From NCBI RefSeq assembly GCF_900637185.1, contig NZ_LR134352.1:3834001-3898000 (forward strand): a DNA stretch of 64,000 nt. Direction: 5' to 3'. The stretch is from Nocardia asteroides (GTDB taxonomy: Bacteria; Actinomycetota; Actinomycetes; Mycobacteriales; Mycobacteriaceae). Under the pieces are notes generated by a model. The model ran no database searches. It had not been told where the DNA came from and saw only the letters and a program-made list of their open reading frames with translations. Positions within the stretch are counted from its first letter, which is position 1, and every line of letters begins with the position of its first letter. A program made the translations under genes and the position numbers. This document shows positions 25,832-34,056 of this stretch, one piece after another.

Positions 25832-26551
25832 ATGACCACCACCGAAACCCGGCTGCCGGAGGCCGTCGCGGCCTTCGCCGAAGCGGCCACCCGCGACGCC
25901 GAGACCGCCTTCCGGGTCTTCCGCGAGACCGGCACCGTCACCGGCAACGGCACCGTCAACTTCGTCGAGCGCGTCCCCGGCGAGGAGATCGCCGTCGCTC
26001 TCAACGAACCGGGCCCCTGGGCGAGCGATCGCACCATCGCGCCGGTGATCGCCACCTTCGACGGAGAGGTGCTCTCCGGCACGGGATCCGCCGGATTCGT
26101 CACCGGCTACGCCAAGGTGTTCCGCGCGCACCCGGAGATCACCTCCGTCGTGCACATCCACACCCCGTGGCTGGGCGGGTGGGCCCAGACCCACCGCACC
26201 CTGCCCATCCGCTACGCCGCCTCCCAGCGCCTGACCCTGTCCCGGGAGATCCCGCCACACATCGACCGCAGCATCGGCGCGGGCGACTTCATCCTGGACA
26301 AGCTCACCACCGACCCGCACCTGGTCGCCATCTTCGAGGCCAACGGCGGCGCCAATGTGATCGGCCGCGCCGGACTGCTGGAGCTGGCCAAGTTCGTCGT
26401 CCTGCTGGAGGAAGGCGCCCAGTACCAGGCGATCGCCGAAACCCTGGGCGGCTCGGTCGAATTCGATCCGTCCAACCTGGCGGTGCAGTGGAGCCGCAGC
26501 GGCCTGGCCGACGAGGCCCGTCGCCTCGGCCTGATCGGAGACGCCCGATGA
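25832..26551 (+). CDS. Class II aldolase/adducin-like protein
   Basis: A 239-residue protein of the class II aldolase fold. The metal-binding HIH is present (His108, His110 in VVHIHTPW), but the position that usually supplies a third His in an N-H-G motif reads ANGGANVIGRAG, so the metal site may be altered. ATG 25832 has AGGAG upstream. Its stop overlaps the next start, keeping it in the organosulfur operon. It could cleave a carbon fragment left after desulfonation or act as an epimerase; the substrate is unknown. Confidence 0.7.
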   Translation: MTTTETRLPEAVAAFAEAATRDAETAFRVFRETGTVTGNGTVNFVERVPGEEIAVALNEPGPWASDRTIAPVIATFDGEVLSGTGSAGFVTGYAKVFRAHPEITSVVHIHTPWLGGWAQTHRTLPIRYAASQRLTLSREIPPHIDRSIGAGDFILDKLTTDPHLVAIFEANGGANVIGRAGLLELAKFVVLLEEGAQYQAIAETLGGSVEFDPSNLAVQWSRSGLADEARRLGLIGDAR

Positions 26552-27492
26552 GCCTGCGCGTCGGCTACTTCCCGCACAACAACTCGCTGTTCGTGCTGCG
26601 GCACCGCGGCATCCTCGAACGCGCGATCCCCGACGTCGAGTGGGTCGACCTGCGCGCGCTGCCGCAGGCAGAACGCGTCGACCCGAAGACCGCGCTGCCC
26701 GGCGAACACTCCGACTGGCTGTTCACCGACGGCGGCTACGACATCATCGGCACCGGCTTCACCCCGCCGCTGACCGCGCTGGCCAACCAGCGCGACATCG
26801 TCTATCTCGGCATCTCCGGGCCGCGCGTGGAGAACGGACGGCTGGTCGCCACCGCGGCGAGCGGCATCACCTCCGCCGCCGACCTGAAGGGCAAGCGAGT
26901 CGGCATCGCGCACGGCTCCTGGCAGACCACGCTGTTGCTGTTCGCCCTCGATCGGGTCGGTCTGACCTGGGCCGACGTCGAGCCGGTCGACGTCGACGTG
27001 CGGGGCGGCGGCTCGGCGCTGCTGTCCGGCGACCTGGACGCCTGGGTCGGCACCTACCCGGGTCTGCGGGAGGTCGAAGCGGCGACCGAACTCACCACCC
27101 TGGTCGACACCGCCTCGGTGTTCAGCCACCCGTCGCTGTGGTTCACCCGCCGCGACCTCGCCGACACCGACCCGGCCGCCGTGCGGGCCGTGCTCGCGGC
27201 GCTGCAGGAATCCGACGCCTGGATCACCGCGAATCCGCGTGCGGCGGCGCGGTATTTCGTCGACGACGCGCACGCGCGTGGCCTGCCCGCCGACCTGGAC
27301 GCCTGGGATGCGGCCCTGCGCGGCCGCCCGTTCGGCGTGCGTCCGGTGAGCGAGGAATTCCTCGACGAACAGCAGCGTGCCGCCGACCTGCTCGCCGCCA
27401 ACGGCCTGCTGCCCCGCACGATCGACGTGCGCTCGGCGGTGCTGCCCTGGGTGGGCGCGGCGGTCAACGAGGCGGAGTCCGCCGCCGTCTGA
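26548..27492 (+). CDS. Binding-protein-fold protein without signal peptide
   Basis: A 314-residue protein that aligns by eye with NMT1/SsuA-type binding proteins (SAADLKGKRVGIAHGSWQTTLLLFALDRVGL) but starts MSLRVGYFPHNN with no signal peptide or lipobox. It therefore probably stays in the cytoplasm, like DszB. There is no cysteine at the DszB position. It may be a cytosolic carrier, a sensor, or an enzyme built on the same fold. It is the last gene of the operon, and a strong hairpin follows. Confidence 0.7.
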   Translation: MSLRVGYFPHNNSLFVLRHRGILERAIPDVEWVDLRALPQAERVDPKTALPGEHSDWLFTDGGYDIIGTGFTPPLTALANQRDIVYLGISGPRVENGRLVATAASGITSAADLKGKRVGIAHGSWQTTLLLFALDRVGLTWADVEPVDVDVRGGGSALLSGDLDAWVGTYPGLREVEAATELTTLVDTASVFSHPSLWFTRRDLADTDPAAVRAVLAALQESDAWITANPRAAARYFVDDAHARGLPADLDAWDAALRGRPFGVRPVSEEFLDEQQRAADLLAANGLLPRTIDVRSAVLPWVGAAVNEAESAAV

Positions 27493-27506
27493 GGTCCATG
27501 GATCAA

Positions 27507-27538
27507 CGATGCCCCGGTACCTGGGTACCGGGGCATCG
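27507..27538. terminator. Hairpin ending the organosulfur operon
   Basis: A perfect 15-bp inverted repeat (27507-27521 with 27524-27538, core GCCCCGGTACC) begins 15 bases after the last stop. No T-run follows, which is common for actinomycete terminators. It probably also ends the leftward small gene at 27556. Confidence 0.75.
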
Positions 27539-27555
27539 TCGTGGCGGGGCGGAGA

Positions 27556-27702
27556 TCAGCCTGCCGGGTGTGGGTTGATCGGATCCCGGCTGATACGGCG
27601 TGATTCAAACCAATAGGTCAGGGAAACGGTGGCGTAGGACGCCGCCACGACTGCTGCGGTCACCAGAAGAAGCGCGACGATCAAGGGAATCAGGAAAGCC
27701 AT
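27556..27702 (-). CDS. Small membrane protein, 48 residues
   Basis: ATG 27702 is preceded by a strong GAGGAGGG site, which makes this short gene credible. The product is one long hydrophobic helix (residues 3-25) and a short hydrophilic C-terminus (WFESRRISRDPINPHPAG). No family recognised. It is divergent from the two-helix small protein at 27993. Confidence 0.55.
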   Translation of the reverse strand: MAFLIPLIVALLLVTAAVVAASYATVSLTYWFESRRISRDPINPHPAG

Positions 27703-27992
27703 GTGCCCTCCTCGCGGTACGGTAGGTGCGGCACGCGGTGCGTGCCGAGCGATGAAGGTGGTGGTCAGCGCTTCGTCGCGCCGATTCTGGACATGCCCCG
27801 CGTCTTCGATCGTAGGGGCAGGGCGCGACACAGGCACGGCCCGGCGAGTGTGACGGCGGTCATGTTCGCCGCGGAGTGTCTGCTGCGCCATCGGGGTTGC
27901 CTGAGGTTGAATGTTCAATAGATCTGGGTTCTAGCGCGTCACGAGTTCTCGACATCGGCTTCACCACGAACATCCGACGAAGGAGCACGATC
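27703..27992. other. Divergent gap between two small membrane-protein genes
   Basis: About 290 bases with no convincing gene. TTGAA-TG-TTCAA at 27907-27918 is a 12-bp palindrome and could be an operator or part of a promoter for the rightward gene. The right end carries AAGGAG at 27980-27985, the ribosome binding site of the gene at 27993. Nothing else is evident. Confidence 0.4.
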
Positions 27993-28280
27993 GTGAGCAT
28001 GATCCTGGCTGTGTTGGACGGCGCCGTTCTCGCGCAGGTCGGCAATCCCACGCCGGAAGCGCCGCCGATGGCGGAGAAGATCCTGCAGTTGGGCCGGTAT
28101 TTCACCTGGATGATTCTGCTCTCGGGCGTCACCGCCATCACCTACGGTGGTGGCCGTTTCGCCTGGGAGAAGTGGAGCGGCGGCGGTCTGCAGTCGCCGA
28201 AGATGATCGCCAGCGCCATGGCGGGCGGCGCGGTGGCGACCAGTGCGGGCACGATCATGAACGCGGTGATCGGAACCTAG
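27993..28280 (+). CDS. Small two-helix membrane protein (VirB2/TrbC-like layout)
   Basis: GTG 27993 with AAGGAG seven bases upstream. The 95-residue product has a short hydrophobic N-terminus, a Pro-rich loop, and two membrane helices (about 33-52 and 70-93) joined by a basic WEKWSGGG-type loop. That layout resembles VirB2/TrbC pilin-like proteins found with conjugation genes in actinomycete mobile elements. No other conjugation gene is in the window, so it may be a relic or simply an unrelated small membrane protein. Confidence 0.55.
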   Translation: MSMILAVLDGAVLAQVGNPTPEAPPMAEKILQLGRYFTWMILLSGVTAITYGGGRFAWEKWSGGGLQSPKMIASAMAGGAVATSAGTIMNAVIGT

Positions 28281-28320
28281 CTCCGAACCCGTGGCGCGCG
28301 GTCCCGGCTAGGGTCGGGAC

Positions 28321-28905
28321 GTGCGTATCTTTCTCGCCGGCGCCACGGGCGTCATCGGAACGCGATTGCTGCCGCTGCTGATCGGCGCGGGCCACGAGGT
28401 GGCCGGTACCACGCGCTCGCCCGGCAACGCGGCAGCTCTCCGCGCGGCGGGCGCCGTGCCCGTCGTCCTCGACGTCTACGACGCGCCCGCGCTCGCCGCG
28501 GCGGTCACCGAGTTCGCGCCCGAACTCGTCATGCACCAGCTCACCGACCTCCCCGACGACGCCGCCGAGCTGGCCGCGCGCGGGGCGGCGAACGCGCGTA
28601 TCCGCACCGAGGGCACCGCGAATCTGCTCGCGGCGGCGGCCGCGGCCGGTGTGCGGCGGTTTCTCGCGCAGAGCATCGCCTGGGAGCCCGCGGGTGGTCG
28701 GGGTGCGGTGATCGCGTCGCACGAGTCGGCGGTGCTCGACGCCGGCGGCGTGGTGGTGCGCTACGGCCAGTTCTACGGTCCCGGAACGTATTACGAGACG
28801 ACGCCACCGGCTCACCCCCGCATCCACGTCGATGCGGCCGCCGTCCGCACGATGGAGCTGCTCGACGCGCCGTCCGGCACGGTCGTCGTCGCCGAACCCG
28901 ACTAG
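28321..28905 (+). CDS. NAD(P)-binding epimerase-like SDR protein, short
   Basis: A 194-residue Rossmann protein with the nucleotide loop GATGVIGTRLL at residues 7-17 and VVRYGQFYGPGTYYE near the end, as in NAD-dependent epimerase/dehydratase family members. It is shorter than the usual 280-330 residues: the typical YxxxK segment reads SIAWEPAGG, and the substrate-binding half seems trimmed. It starts at GTG 28321. It may be a reduced member of the extended SDR group. Function unknown; independent of the cyanate genes that follow. Confidence 0.7.
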   Translation: MRIFLAGATGVIGTRLLPLLIGAGHEVAGTTRSPGNAAALRAAGAVPVVLDVYDAPALAAAVTEFAPELVMHQLTDLPDDAAELAARGAANARIRTEGTANLLAAAAAAGVRRFLAQSIAWEPAGGRGAVIASHESAVLDAGGVVVRYGQFYGPGTYYETTPPAHPRIHVDAAAVRTMELLDAPSGTVVVAEPD

Positions 28906-28940
28906 GCGATAGCGGCGGGGCGGCGGTTCCGGCTGATTCG

Positions 28941-28958
28941 ATAGTCGATGTCTATTAT
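28941..28958 (+). promoter_or_regulatory. LysR-type box overlapping a -10 element
   Basis: ATAG-N7-CTAT (28941-28955) is an inverted repeat of the T-N11-A type bound by LysR regulators. It overlaps TATTAT (28953-28958), a good -10 six bases before the ATG at 28965. Transcription would start at or beside the ATG, so the mRNA may be leaderless and autoregulated. Confidence 0.45.
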
Positions 28959-28964
28959 CGGCTC

Positions 28965-29849
28965 ATGGAGCTGCGTCACGTCCGGTACCTGCTCGCCGTC
29001 GCCGATCACGGGAACTTCACCCGCGCCGCCGAGGCGCTGCACATTTCGCAACCGACGCTGTCGCAGCAGATCAAACAGCTCGAGCGGCTCCTCGGCGTGC
29101 AACTGCTCGATCGGTCCGGTCGCACCGTGCGGCTCACCGACGCCGGTCAGGTGTACGCCGAGCACGCGCGCAACGCGCTGCGGGATCTGGAGGCGGGTGA
29201 ACGCGCCGTGCACGACGTGCAGGACCTGAGCCGGGGTCATCTGCGCGTCGCGATGACGCCGACGATCACCGCCTACCTGATCGGCCCGCTGATGGACCGG
29301 TTCCACCGGGCGCACCCGGATGTCACCGTCGCGGTCACCGAGACGACCCAGGATCGCCTGGAAGAAGACCTGCTCGCCGACGCGATCGACCTCGGCATCG
29401 CCTTCGAGGGCGACCACGCGGCGGGCATCGACGGCACCGCCCTCTACACCGAGGATCTGAGCCTGGTCGTCGGTGCGGGTCACCCGCTCGCCGGTCGATC
29501 GGACCCGCTGCCGATTCAGGACCTCGCGGTGGCGCCGCTGGCCCTGCTGAGCCGGGACTTCGCGACCCGCGTGTACATCGACCGGCACCTGGCCGAATCC
29601 GGTGTCACCCCGCGCATCACGATCGAGGCGAACTCGATCAGCGCGCTCGTGGAATTCACCCGCCGCGGTGTGCTCGGCACCGTCCTGCCCGACGCGATCG
29701 CGCACGCCCATCCTGAGCTGCGCCCGGTGCCCCTCGCGCCGGCGCTGCCGAGCCGCACGGTCGAACTGCTGCGCCGTGGCACGGCCTATCACTCGGCGGC
29801 CGCCCGCGCCTTCACCATGATCGCCCTCGCGCACTCGGCTGAACTATAG
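28965..29849 (+). CDS. LysR-family regulator, CynR-like
   Basis: A 294-residue LysR protein: N-terminal winged helix-turn-helix (residues about 3-60: NFTRAAEALHISQPTLSQQIKQLERLLGVQLL) and a periplasmic-binding-protein-like effector domain. The carbonic anhydrase and cyanase genes lie directly downstream on the same strand, as in cynR-cynT-cynS clusters, so cyanate is the likely inducer. Unlike E. coli, the regulator is in line with the operon, not divergent. Confidence 0.85.
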   Translation: MELRHVRYLLAVADHGNFTRAAEALHISQPTLSQQIKQLERLLGVQLLDRSGRTVRLTDAGQVYAEHARNALRDLEAGERAVHDVQDLSRGHLRVAMTPTITAYLIGPLMDRFHRAHPDVTVAVTETTQDRLEEDLLADAIDLGIAFEGDHAAGIDGTALYTEDLSLVVGAGHPLAGRSDPLPIQDLAVAPLALLSRDFATRVYIDRHLAESGVTPRITIEANSISALVEFTRRGVLGTVLPDAIAHAHPELRPVPLAPALPSRTVELLRRGTAYHSAAARAFTMIALAHSAEL

Positions 29850-29960
29850 ATATCAGCAATCGGTCTCGTTAGAACTGCATATTGGACGCTATAGCCCCTG
29901 GCGGGCAGGCTGGAACTCGATCAGCACCACCGAGCCGGCATCCGCCGAAGGGAGCGACCC

Positions 29961-30560
29961 ATGACCGACCTCGCGCACGGCGTCACACGGTTCCAGCACG
30001 ACGTCTTTCCCGGCAAGGCGGCGCTGTTCGCCGACCTGGCGACCACGCACACCCCGCACACGCTGTTCATCGGCTGCTCCGACGCGCGCGTCGTGCCGGA
30101 GCTGATCACCAGCAGTGAACCGGGGGAGCTGTTCGTGATCCGGACCGCCGGAAACCTGGTTCCGGCCTACGCGCCCGGCGGTGACGGCATCGCCGCCAGC
30201 ATCGAATACGCGGTCGCGGTGCTCGGCGTCGCGCGGATCATCGTCTGCGGCCACTCCGGCTGCGGCGCGATGACCGCGGTCGCCGAGCGGCACGACCTGA
30301 GTGCGATGCCCACGATCGCCCAGTGGCTGCGGCACAGCGATGCCGCCGCGGCCCGGGCGGGAGCGCTCGGCGCCGTAGATCCGGTCGCGGGTCTGGTGCG
30401 CGCCAATGTCGTGGCGCAGCTGTCCCACCTGGCCACGCATCCCGCGGTGGCCCGCGCCCTCGCCACGGGCGCGCTCGACCTCGAGGGCTGGGTGTTCGAC
30501 ATCGCCTCCGGCGCCGTCACGGTGCTCCGGGACGGCGCTGAACACAGCCCCGCCGCCTGA
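29961..30560 (+). CDS. cynT: Beta-class carbonic anhydrase
   Basis: A 199-residue enzyme with the zinc ligands and partners of beta-carbonic anhydrases: Cys39-Ser-Asp41-Ala-Arg43 and His98-Ser-Gly-Cys101-Gly. It interconverts CO2 and bicarbonate. Next to cyanase its role is to recycle the CO2 released from cyanate breakdown back to bicarbonate, which cyanase needs as co-substrate. ATG 29961 has AAGGGAGCG upstream. The cyanase gene follows 27 bases later. Confidence 0.92.
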   Translation: MTDLAHGVTRFQHDVFPGKAALFADLATTHTPHTLFIGCSDARVVPELITSSEPGELFVIRTAGNLVPAYAPGGDGIAASIEYAVAVLGVARIIVCGHSGCGAMTAVAERHDLSAMPTIAQWLRHSDAAAARAGALGAVDPVAGLVRANVVAQLSHLATHPAVARALATGALDLEGWVFDIASGAVTVLRDGAEHSPAA

Positions 30561-30587
30561 AACCCCTCCCCGAAAGGAACGCACATC

Positions 30588-31055
30588 ATGCACGCACAGT
30601 TCGATCCCACCGCCCGCCAGAACCTGGCCGCCACCGCCGTGGCCGCCAAGACGGCGAAAGACCTGACCTGGCAGGAGATCGCCGACGCGGCAGGCCTGTC
30701 CGTCGCCTTCGTCACCGCCGCGGTCCTGGGCCAGCACGCGCTGCCCGCCGCGTCGGCGGTGGCCGTAACCGAGCTGCTCGGACTCGACGCCGACGCCGCG
30801 ACCCTGCTGCAGACCATTCCCACCCGCGGCTCGATCCCCGGCGGCATCCCGACCGATCCCACCATCTACCGCTTCTACGAGATGCTGCAGGTGTACGGCA
30901 CCACCCTCAAAGCGCTGGTGCACGAGCAGTTCGGCGACGGCATCATCAGCGCCATCAATTTCAAGCTCGACGTGCGCAAGGTCGCCGATCCCGAGGGCGG
31001 CGAGCGCGCCGTGATCACCCTCGACGGCAAGTACCTGCCCACCAAGCCGTTCTGA
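30588..31055 (+). CDS. cynS: Cyanate hydratase (cyanase)
   Basis: A 155-residue protein of normal cyanase length. It has an N-terminal helical DNA-binding-like domain (about 1-80) and a C-terminal catalytic domain. The active-site residues are visible: Arg95 and Glu98 in YRFYEML and Ser121 in GIISAINF (E. coli Arg96, Glu99, Ser122). It converts cyanate and bicarbonate to ammonia and CO2 as a decamer. GAAAGGAA precedes ATG 30588. It detoxifies cyanate and supplies nitrogen. Confidence 0.95.
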   Translation: MHAQFDPTARQNLAATAVAAKTAKDLTWQEIADAAGLSVAFVTAAVLGQHALPAASAVAVTELLGLDADAATLLQTIPTRGSIPGGIPTDPTIYRFYEMLQVYGTTLKALVHEQFGDGIISAINFKLDVRKVADPEGGERAVITLDGKYLPTKPF

Positions 31056-31062
31056 GGTGATC

Positions 31063-31563
31063 ATGGATTTCGCACAGCACACCATCGACCTGGCCCTTCG
31101 CAATGTCGCCGAGGGCGGGCGTCCTTTCGCGACCGTCATCGTCCGCGACGGGCAGATCCTGGCCGAGAGCCCGAACCTGGTCGCCCAGACCGCCGACCCG
31201 ACCGCGCACGCGGAGATCCTCGCCATCCGGGCGGCCTGCACCGCGCTGGGCACCGAACACCTGGTGGGCGCCATCGTCTACATCCTGGCGCTGCCGTGCC
31301 CGATGTGCCTGGGCGCGCTCTACTACTGCTCGCCCGACGAGGTCGTCTTCCTCACCACGCGCGAGGCCTACGCGCCGCACTACGTCGACGATCGCAAGTA
31401 CTTCGAGCTCGACACCTTCTACGACGAGATCGCCACCCCGTGGGCCCGGCGCAGGCTGCCCATGCGGCACGAGCCGCGTGCCGACGCGGTCGACGTCTAC
31501 CGCCTGTGGCAGGAACGCAACGGTGGCGAGCGACGGGTCGCCGGCGCGCCGACCGCGGGCTGA
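31063..31563 (+). CDS. Nucleoside/guanine deaminase family protein
   Basis: A 166-residue zinc deaminase of the cytidine/guanine-deaminase fold. It has the zinc and catalytic residues His49-Ala-Glu51 (TAHAEI) and Cys79-Pro-Met-Cys82 (LPCPMCLGAL). The start is ATG 31063; a GTG at 31057 is possible but overlaps the ribosome site. It lies seven bases after the cyanase stop, so it is probably in the cyn transcript, perhaps linking nitrogen salvage of nucleobases to cyanate use. Exact substrate (guanine or other) uncertain. Confidence 0.8.
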   Translation: MDFAQHTIDLALRNVAEGGRPFATVIVRDGQILAESPNLVAQTADPTAHAEILAIRAACTALGTEHLVGAIVYILALPCPMCLGALYYCSPDEVVFLTTREAYAPHYVDDRKYFELDTFYDEIATPWARRRLPMRHEPRADAVDVYRLWQERNGGERRVAGAPTAG

Positions 31564-32109
31564 TCAGCGCCCGGCGCGGACCTCGCGGATCGCGCGGCGC
31601 TTGACCTGCATCGATCGCAGCAGGAACACCGGGGAGGGCGGCAGCCAGCCGAGCTGCCTGGCCATCCCGAGGTCGTCGCGATTGGCCCAGTGTTCGGCGA
31701 TCTTGCCCTCGCGCATCCGGAACCAGTGCGATTCGGTCATCGCGAAGGTCTTGCCGGTGGGGGCGAAGGCGTTGTCGACCGTGCCGGCCTCGGTGTAGAA
31801 GACCATCGGCCCGATCTGGCGGCCGTGCATCGTCGCGTACACGGTCACCAGATCGTCCTGGACGGCCGCGGTGTGGATGTCGTAGGACATGTCGGTGAAC
31901 GCCTCGCGCAGCCACTCGGCCAGCGCGTACAGCGCCTCCGGGCCCTGTCCGCGCGCCCAGGGCGGCGCGGCTTTGCGTTCGTGGGTGAAACCCGCCGGAT
32001 GGGTGACTTCGGCGAGGTCGGCGACGCTGCCGTCCACCATGAGGTGGATGCCGCGGATCGCCACCGACCGCAGGTCGCCGGACACGGCGCTGGGGCTGAT
32101 GGTGTTCAT
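31564..32109 (-). CDS. Ester cyclase / NTF2-like (SnoaL) protein
   Basis: A 181-residue protein of the SnoaL/ester-cyclase NTF2-like fold, with LREAFTDMSYDIHTAAVQDDLVTVYATMHGRQIGPM and PTGKTFAMTESHWFRMREGKIAEHWANRDDLGMARQLG, the usual C-terminal family signature. ATG 32109 has GGAGCG upstream; a longer frame opens at 32139. It is divergent from a TetR regulator at 32181 that probably controls it. It ends directly against the deaminase stop. Confidence 0.8.
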   Translation of the reverse strand: MNTISPSAVSGDLRSVAIRGIHLMVDGSVADLAEVTHPAGFTHERKAAPPWARGQGPEALYALAEWLREAFTDMSYDIHTAAVQDDLVTVYATMHGRQIGPMVFYTEAGTVDNAFAPTGKTFAMTESHWFRMREGKIAEHWANRDDLGMARQLGWLPPSPVFLLRSMQVKRRAIREVRAGR

Positions 32110-32180
32110 GATGACGCTCCGTCTGTGATAGAACTCCATTTGAGTAAAGTGGGACTGTATCTAAAAGTATTGGACCGGTG

Positions 32181-32816
32181 ATGGCCGAAGTCAAGCGGCG
32201 ATACGACACCTCGGGACGCCAGGCCAAGGCGCGGGCGCGGCGCCTCGCCATGGTGATCGCGGCACGGGAACTGTTCGAGCGCGACGGGTTCCGCGCGACC
32301 ACCATCGCGGCGGTCGCCGAGCGGGCCGGGGTGTCCGCCGAGAGCGTCTACAAGGCGTTCGGGACGAAGGCGGCGCTGGCCAAAGCCGTGTTCGACCTCG
32401 TGATCGCCGGCGATGACGAGGAGGTCCCGGTGGCCCAGCGGCCCGAGCAGCTGGCGATGCTCGCCGAGCCCGACGTGCGCCGCAAGATCACGATGTTCGT
32501 GCACGGCCTGGCCCGGCGGCAGGCCCGCTCGGCGGCGGTGCAGTTCCTCATCCGCGACGGCAGGCACGTCGACGCCTCGCTCGCCCCGGTGTGGGACAAG
32601 CTGGCCGAAGAAGGCCTGGTGGGGATGACCATGCTCGGCATCCATCTGCTCGGTACCGGGCAGCTGCGTCCCGGGCTCGAGCTCGACGAGGTCCGCGACG
32701 TGCTGTGGAACTACCTCGCCATCGACACCTACGAGCGGCTGGTCCTGGCTCGGGGCTGGTCGCTGGACCGCTACGCGGACTGGGTGTCTCGCGCGCTGAT
32801 CGCCGCCTTCACCTGA
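32181..32816 (+). CDS. TetR-family regulator
   Basis: A 211-residue TetR protein with helix-turn-helix at about 20-65 (ARELFERDGFRATTIAAVAERAGVSAESVYKAFGTKAALAKAVF) and a helical ligand-binding domain. The intervening 71 bases hold an imperfect palindrome (CCATTTGAGTAAAGTGG, 32137-32153) that could be its operator, so it likely regulates the divergent NTF2-like gene. GTG 32178 directly before ATG 32181 is an alternative start. It overlaps the following convergent hydrolase gene by eight bases. Confidence 0.82.
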   Translation: MAEVKRRYDTSGRQAKARARRLAMVIAARELFERDGFRATTIAAVAERAGVSAESVYKAFGTKAALAKAVFDLVIAGDDEEVPVAQRPEQLAMLAEPDVRRKITMFVHGLARRQARSAAVQFLIRDGRHVDASLAPVWDKLAEEGLVGMTMLGIHLLGTGQLRPGLELDEVRDVLWNYLAIDTYERLVLARGWSLDRYADWVSRALIAAFT

Positions 32817-34056
32817 GCCAGTCGGGAGTGTGATCCAGCCTCGGCAAGGCGGCGGAAATCTGCGCGACCAGCTGCACCGGCCGTTTGGTGTCGGTGCTGG
32901 CCTTGCCGCTGGTCAGGATCGCGCCCGCCAGCCCGCGCTCGGGATCGGCCCAGCCGTACTGGGTGGTCAATCCGCTGCGCCCGAAATGGAAACGGGTGTC
33001 GCGCCCGAACTTCGAGCGCCGTCCACCCAGCTCGAATCCGGCGCGACTGACCCGGCCCGCCGCGCCCGGCATACGGTCGGCGGGTTCGATGGCGTGCCGG
33101 AGTGTGCCGGGTTCGATGATCCGGATCCCGTCGAGTTCGCCGCCGTGGGTGAGGATCTCGTAGAACCGAGACAGCTCGTAGGCCGTGGTCACGAGATTGC
33201 CGGACGGGAGTTCGGCGGTGAGGAAGGCCGCGTTGTCGGCCTTGGACGCCTTGTCCATCCGGCCGCCGAGTGCCTTGCGGGCCAAAAAGATCGCCAGGCG
33301 CGACGGGGGCGGCCCGGTCTTCACGCTCGGCACCACCGCGTCCAGATCGGCGGGATCGACACTGAAGTTGTTCCAGCGGAACCCGAACGGCACCAGCACC
33401 TGCTCGGCCAGGTGCTCACGCATCCGCTTGCCGGTGGCCCGCTGCACCAGCAGCCGCTGGATCAATCCGCCGGTGAGCGCGTGATACACCCGGAACCGGT
33501 TGGGCGGCCAGCTCGGCACCAGATCGGCCAGCGCCGCGACGGCCAGTTCCTCGTCGGGCACCACCTCGGTGCCGCGATAGGGCGGGGTCATGAACGGAAT
33601 ACCGGCCGAGTGCGACAGCACCTCGCCGATGGTGATCCGGTCCTTACCGTGGCTCGCGAACTCCGGAATGTACCGGCACACCGGATCGTCCAGTGCGAAC
33701 GCGCCCTGTTCGACGAGCATCGACATCACCGTCGACGCCACTCCCTTGGCGGTGGAGAACCCACAGAACGGGGTGTCCGGGGTAGCCGGAATCCGCTCGG
33801 CATCGGGCGGATCGCTCGGCGCATTGCCCCAGCCGTGCCCGATGGCCCGATTCAGCACGATCCTGCCGTTGCGCCGCAGGCACACCTGAATCGCCGGCGT
33901 ACTCCCCAGCCGATACCAGTCGCGAACCGACTCCCACACCGCAGCGACCACCTCCGGGGTGGTCCCAGCCGCGGCGGGGGAGTCCTCGGGTCCGACGGTG
34001 GTCACCGAATCCAGGTCCTCGGCGATGATCACCGATGTGCCGGGTAGCGCGCTCAT
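32809..34056 (-). CDS. Serine hydrolase, beta-lactamase/EstB family
   Basis: A 415-residue class C beta-lactamase-fold protein. The nucleophile motif S-x-x-K is present in CGFSTAKGV and the second-motif Tyr in FRVYHALTGG. The family includes esterases and D-amino-acid peptidases (EstB and LACTB-type). ATG 34056 is chosen; the frame runs further upstream to 34113 but that part is not protein-like. No signal peptide, so a cytoplasmic esterase or amidase is likely. Similar proteins are common in mycobacteria and Nocardia. Confidence 0.85.
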   Translation of the reverse strand: MSALPGTSVIIAEDLDSVTTVGPEDSPAAAGTTPEVVAAVWESVRDWYRLGSTPAIQVCLRRNGRIVLNRAIGHGWGNAPSDPPDAERIPATPDTPFCGFSTAKGVASTVMSMLVEQGAFALDDPVCRYIPEFASHGKDRITIGEVLSHSAGIPFMTPPYRGTEVVPDEELAVAALADLVPSWPPNRFRVYHALTGGLIQRLLVQRATGKRMREHLAEQVLVPFGFRWNNFSVDPADLDAVVPSVKTGPPPSRLAIFLARKALGGRMDKASKADNAAFLTAELPSGNLVTTAYELSRFYEILTHGGELDGIRIIEPGTLRHAIEPADRMPGAAGRVSRAGFELGGRRSKFGRDTRFHFGRSGLTTQYGWADPERGLAGAILTSGKASTDTKRPVQLVAQISAALPRLDHTPDWLR

